This document shows, one piece after another, positions 60,541 through 64,000 of a stretch of 64,000 nucleotides of DNA. Each line of letters begins with the position of its first letter. Positions within the stretch are counted from its first letter, which is position 1. The stretch is from Liolophura sinensis (taxonomy: Eukaryota; Mollusca; Polyplacophora; Chitonida; Chitonidae), in the NCBI RefSeq assembly GCF_032854445.1, contig NC_088306.1, positions 10,781,386 through 10,845,385 on the forward strand, written 5' to 3'. Position numbers and translations under genes: made by a program. The notes below the pieces were generated by a model. That model was not told where the DNA came from and made no database searches. It worked only from the letters and a program-made list of their open reading frames with translations.

Positions 60541-63500
60541 GATGAATATAGAACCGCTAGACTGTATTCATCACAACCCGAACATTTTAGTCTTAGATAA
60601 TAATCATCTCGGGGTTGAACCACCGATCCACCGCCCAAACGAAAACCAATACGATGGTTCAACTTTGCCGGGCACCTCGTGAAGGGCGGTAGTTTACTGC
60701 ATGCACTCCATTCCTCCAGCATTAAATTTGACCACTGACGTGTAAGTGAACTATTTCCAGGAACGGACGATAATTAGTTATCAATTTTATATGCATGAAT
60801 TCCTGAGCATAAATAATAATTCAGGTACGTGGTTGTTTAATGTTGTTCAAACTTTTAAATAGCAACTCATGAACTAAACAAAGGTGTATGTATATCTAAC
60901 AAGCACAACTGCCGTGGTTGGAAATTGGATTACCGACAAAAAGCCTTCATAACATATATCTATATCTACCTAGACATAAAAATATTTACTTCAAAAACGT
61001 AGAAATTAAACATTTAGCCGTATTGCAATTTGTCGTAATTCGTCTGGTGGAGGAAAATATAACAAGCCTTATTTCACTAGCCGTTTTCTGTACATATTGT
61101 GTGAAATAGCTTTTGTTCTATTTCCATACGAGTGGTCAAACTGGATACGACAAGTCGAACCGCATGAGCACGGTTTTTAGCGGAAAGACAACGGTCCAAA
61201 CGGACGTGCGGATGGGCGAATAAATGTATTGTAAACAACTTTGGGTTGTTTCTTTTGCCATATCAGTAAGGTCGTTGTTCTGAGTGTGGGGGGAACTGTA
61301 CCTCAACTTCATGGTACTGCGTTTCCCTGGTCTCTAACTGCGACAAGATATTTGCCATTAAATGTATCCGATGGCAGAGCAAACAAATCTGCGGTCATCG
61401 CGCTGACAAGCCGTCCAAATTGCTAGAACTAACGAGCTTCCCTGTGGTATTATAGTCTCAATATTGTTTGGTTTTGCATTTTATTTTTGTGTCATGTTTG
61501 CGTCCCGCGTCAGACTACCCAGTCGGGTGGAGGTGATTAAGACTCTACACGGATCTGCTATTAAGCGAGGACAACAGGCTCTATCTGCCATCATCGATTG
61601 AAATCGAATATTTATAATTATTTGCTCGTTTTTTTTTCTTTCAGGATACTTCATCTTTGTACATAAAACAGTTCTAATTAGCACAATACGTGTAAACCAG
61701 TGCGATGAGGTTTGTGATTCTGAGTGCGCGCACACGTGTCGATAGGTTGATTCTCTGGCAATGTTAATGGCTATTTTTGGAATTTAACTCTTTTTACGGT
61801 TCCATTTTTGTTGTGTTTTGGAAACAATTTACTGCGTTATATCTGCCAAATCACGGGAGAAAAGAGTGGTTAGTTCATTAACAGCCTAGTGAAGGGCAGG
61901 TAAAAATATACTTGGCTACACCTGGGAGTTGACATGATGGTGCCTTTTGTATCTAATAAAGAAAAAAACAGACGCCTTCCTTAACAATCCTTTGTATCTA
62001 GTTTTTCCGCTTTTTGTTAACCATATGGCTAACCTGAACTGGAATGCGTGTGCTGGAATTAATTAGCCATTAGACCCTTATTAGCCAAGGCATCGGCAAA
62101 ACGTCGCCAGCAGACAAAGATGTAAAATAACAATGGTGGCGAATACAGCGGACGGATAATCTCCGAGTTTCCGTGAAAACATGGCGGTAACACCTCTAGA
62201 GCTTTTTCAGACCCGCCTGCCAAAAGCTTTAGAGAAGCATACAATATGGTAGCTGCTGTAACAAGATGGCGCTTTGTCCCGGAAACAATCGTTTCTCACC
62301 GAGCCTGGCCACCTGGATTGTTCCCTTAATAATCGTTTCGCCATAAACCTAATAAGCGATCGTTCCGCAGGATAACTTCCCTGTAGTTGTTAACGAAAGA
62401 GGGAAGGAATTGAACTTAGGATTTGCTGGACTGGATCACCTCGTCTTTCATCGGTACTCTTGTGATAATTAACCTGGGATCAATCCAGCTCTTCGACAAC
62501 CCGGCAGCAACAAAACTTTTATTCTTGTCTATTCTGATTTCAATAAACCCTCAACAATTAACCTCTATGCAGCAATGGTAATCCGGTATCTACACCTCCG
62601 GGGGAAGAAGAATTCGACAAAGGGACAATACAAGGGGGCAGTTGAAGATTTCTAAAGAACGGACACTCGAACTGAAACATCCTCCAGATCTCTCATTCAA
62701 TAAAAAAAATAGAGAATAATCTGAAATGGATAACTTACAAGTATTCTTACAGAGCATGAGTAAGTGAACTGTCGATTGTCTGGAGATCCTGTGATAGAAT
62801 GCCTTGCGATAATCTTGCGTCCAAATCAAAATTGTCACGAACAATGTGTATAGATCAAACGAAGAAAAAAAAAAACAAGACAAAAAGACGGGCAAAGAAA
62901 ATACTACAGCTCTGAGATCAGTTTATCAAGAGCTATCCAAGTTGAGGTTGAGAAGACTTACAACAAAGAAAGGTTGGGCTAATGGAAACAAATGGCCACA
63001 TCTCGTTGAAATGTTCTCATTGTCTTTTCTATTGTTAAAGCTACTTCTTGCGTCTCAGGCTGCCTCACCTCCAAGCCGCCTCATCCCCATCCCCTCCGCC
63101 GTTTTGAGCTATCTTCTCCGTAATTATCAATCTTTGGAGAATGGTGCAACAATTCTGCACCTGAAACCTTTCTTAGACATTTACCAACTGCTGCCTCTTA
63201 CATTTCATGATGTTTTTGCACCCCCTTCCTTCCTCTTTCCATTTCGTCAGGCCGAAATACATATTTTCAACCCTTCGAAACGAGTAACCCTACTTTATAC
63301 GGAGGTTCGTTTGAACTTGAATCCGAGAAACAAAGAATAATCAAACACGGGTAACTTTTTGGAAACATTTTTGACCAACCGCATGAAAGAGGGCCGCTAA
63401 AACAGCAGTCAGAAGTTTAACCAACTACTGAACCACCCGCTAGTTTCCAGTGTACTTTTTATTACTGTTTCGCTGCCTTTGATGATTTTGATCATAACTA

Positions 63501-64000
63501 AATGGTTAAATACCACGTTTACATGAAAATCAAGAAGTCTGAGTCCGGGCGTTCAACAGTTTGAAGTGGTCAGCGGGTAATGTTTGTTTTTAACAATCTT
63601 TTGAAATATTCGGGCTTTGATATACAGCATATCTGACGTTACATAAGACACCAAAAAAGGAATGTGTGACTCTGAAGATTACAATGTTGTTTAAAATCAA
63701 AGACAGGAATCAGTCAGTTTGCTGATAAACCGATCACTGTTGCATGGTCCTAGTGTGACGAACCGTGCTTCAGACGATAGGATTTTGCCTTGTACATTAG
63801 CTTTCTAATTAACCTCAATTCAATAGCTCTCTATCAACAGCCTTCCACCTGGCCGAATTAGACGAGATGAGCAGAAAATCAAGAATCTCACGGAGTACTC
63901 GGCGCTGTCACCGCCCTACCCGGGCACAGATTGTTTGTGGCGGGGCAAATTTCAGTTTAAGTTTTGGGTAAGGTTTCAAACTGACGTGCTTGTGACCGGC
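60541..64000. other. Unique sequence; promoter-like island 62030-62340
   Basis: No gene recognised. AACATGGCGGT (62179-62189) and AAGATGGCGC (62263-62272) resemble YY1 sites. A 164-codon plus-strand frame (62846-63340) has a lysine-rich start and a hydrophobic middle but no recognised domain, and is not called. 63340-64000 shows nothing else. Confidence 0.35.

Noticed and set aside
62846-63340. 164-codon plus-strand ORF
   Set aside because: It starts with a lysine-rich low-complexity stretch and has no recognisable domain or splice sites. It may be chance.

Overview
This window looks like non-coding animal nuclear DNA. It is AT-rich and intron- or desert-like. It has many microsatellites and minisatellites, and about 15 copies or fragments of one tRNA-derived SINE ending in AAATAAATA-type tails. 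There are no bacterial-style operons and no long ORF outside repeats. The SINE's 3' half resembles (from memory, not verified) a SINE domain reported across metazoans and common in molluscs. A mollusc or another lophotrochozoan is my best guess; I cannot name a species.

No protein-coding gene can be recognised. The best candidate is a minus-strand first coding exon at 27330-27525: an ATG directly preceded by an in-frame stop, 65 codons, and a consensus splice donor. Weaker candidates are a 49-codon ORF (1544-1693), a disrupted reading frame (18591-18881) and an exon-like interval (36624-36780). A short stretch at 22439-22627 has enterobacterial-looking codon use and stands apart from its surroundings.

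Layout: 1-12 kb holds a 26-bp array, SINE fragments, homopolymer runs and a 34-bp array (11829-12158). 13-16 kb holds two SINEs, a local family of about 115 bp and a CCAGAC-rich block. 16-31 kb is mostly unique sequence with several GC-richer islands, a (TA)n run at 26.2 kb, the candidate exon and a degenerate AATCAA-type array at 29.6 kb. 31721-32720 is a minisatellite of exactly 25 units of 40 bp. 33-42 kb is mostly unique with scattered SINEs. 42-50 kb is repeat-dense: SINEs, a 178-bp tandem, (TA)n/(TG)n, a 69-bp array inside an unclassified element, and a 20-bp array. 50-58 kb is unique sequence with decayed SINEs. 58.5-60.5 kb is a stack of SINEs with visible target-site duplications, two of them nested in a second copy of the unclassified element. 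60.5-64 kb is unique sequence.

Nothing here works together as a pathway. The GC-richer islands could be regulatory DNA near a developmental gene, but that is inference and needs cross-species alignment.
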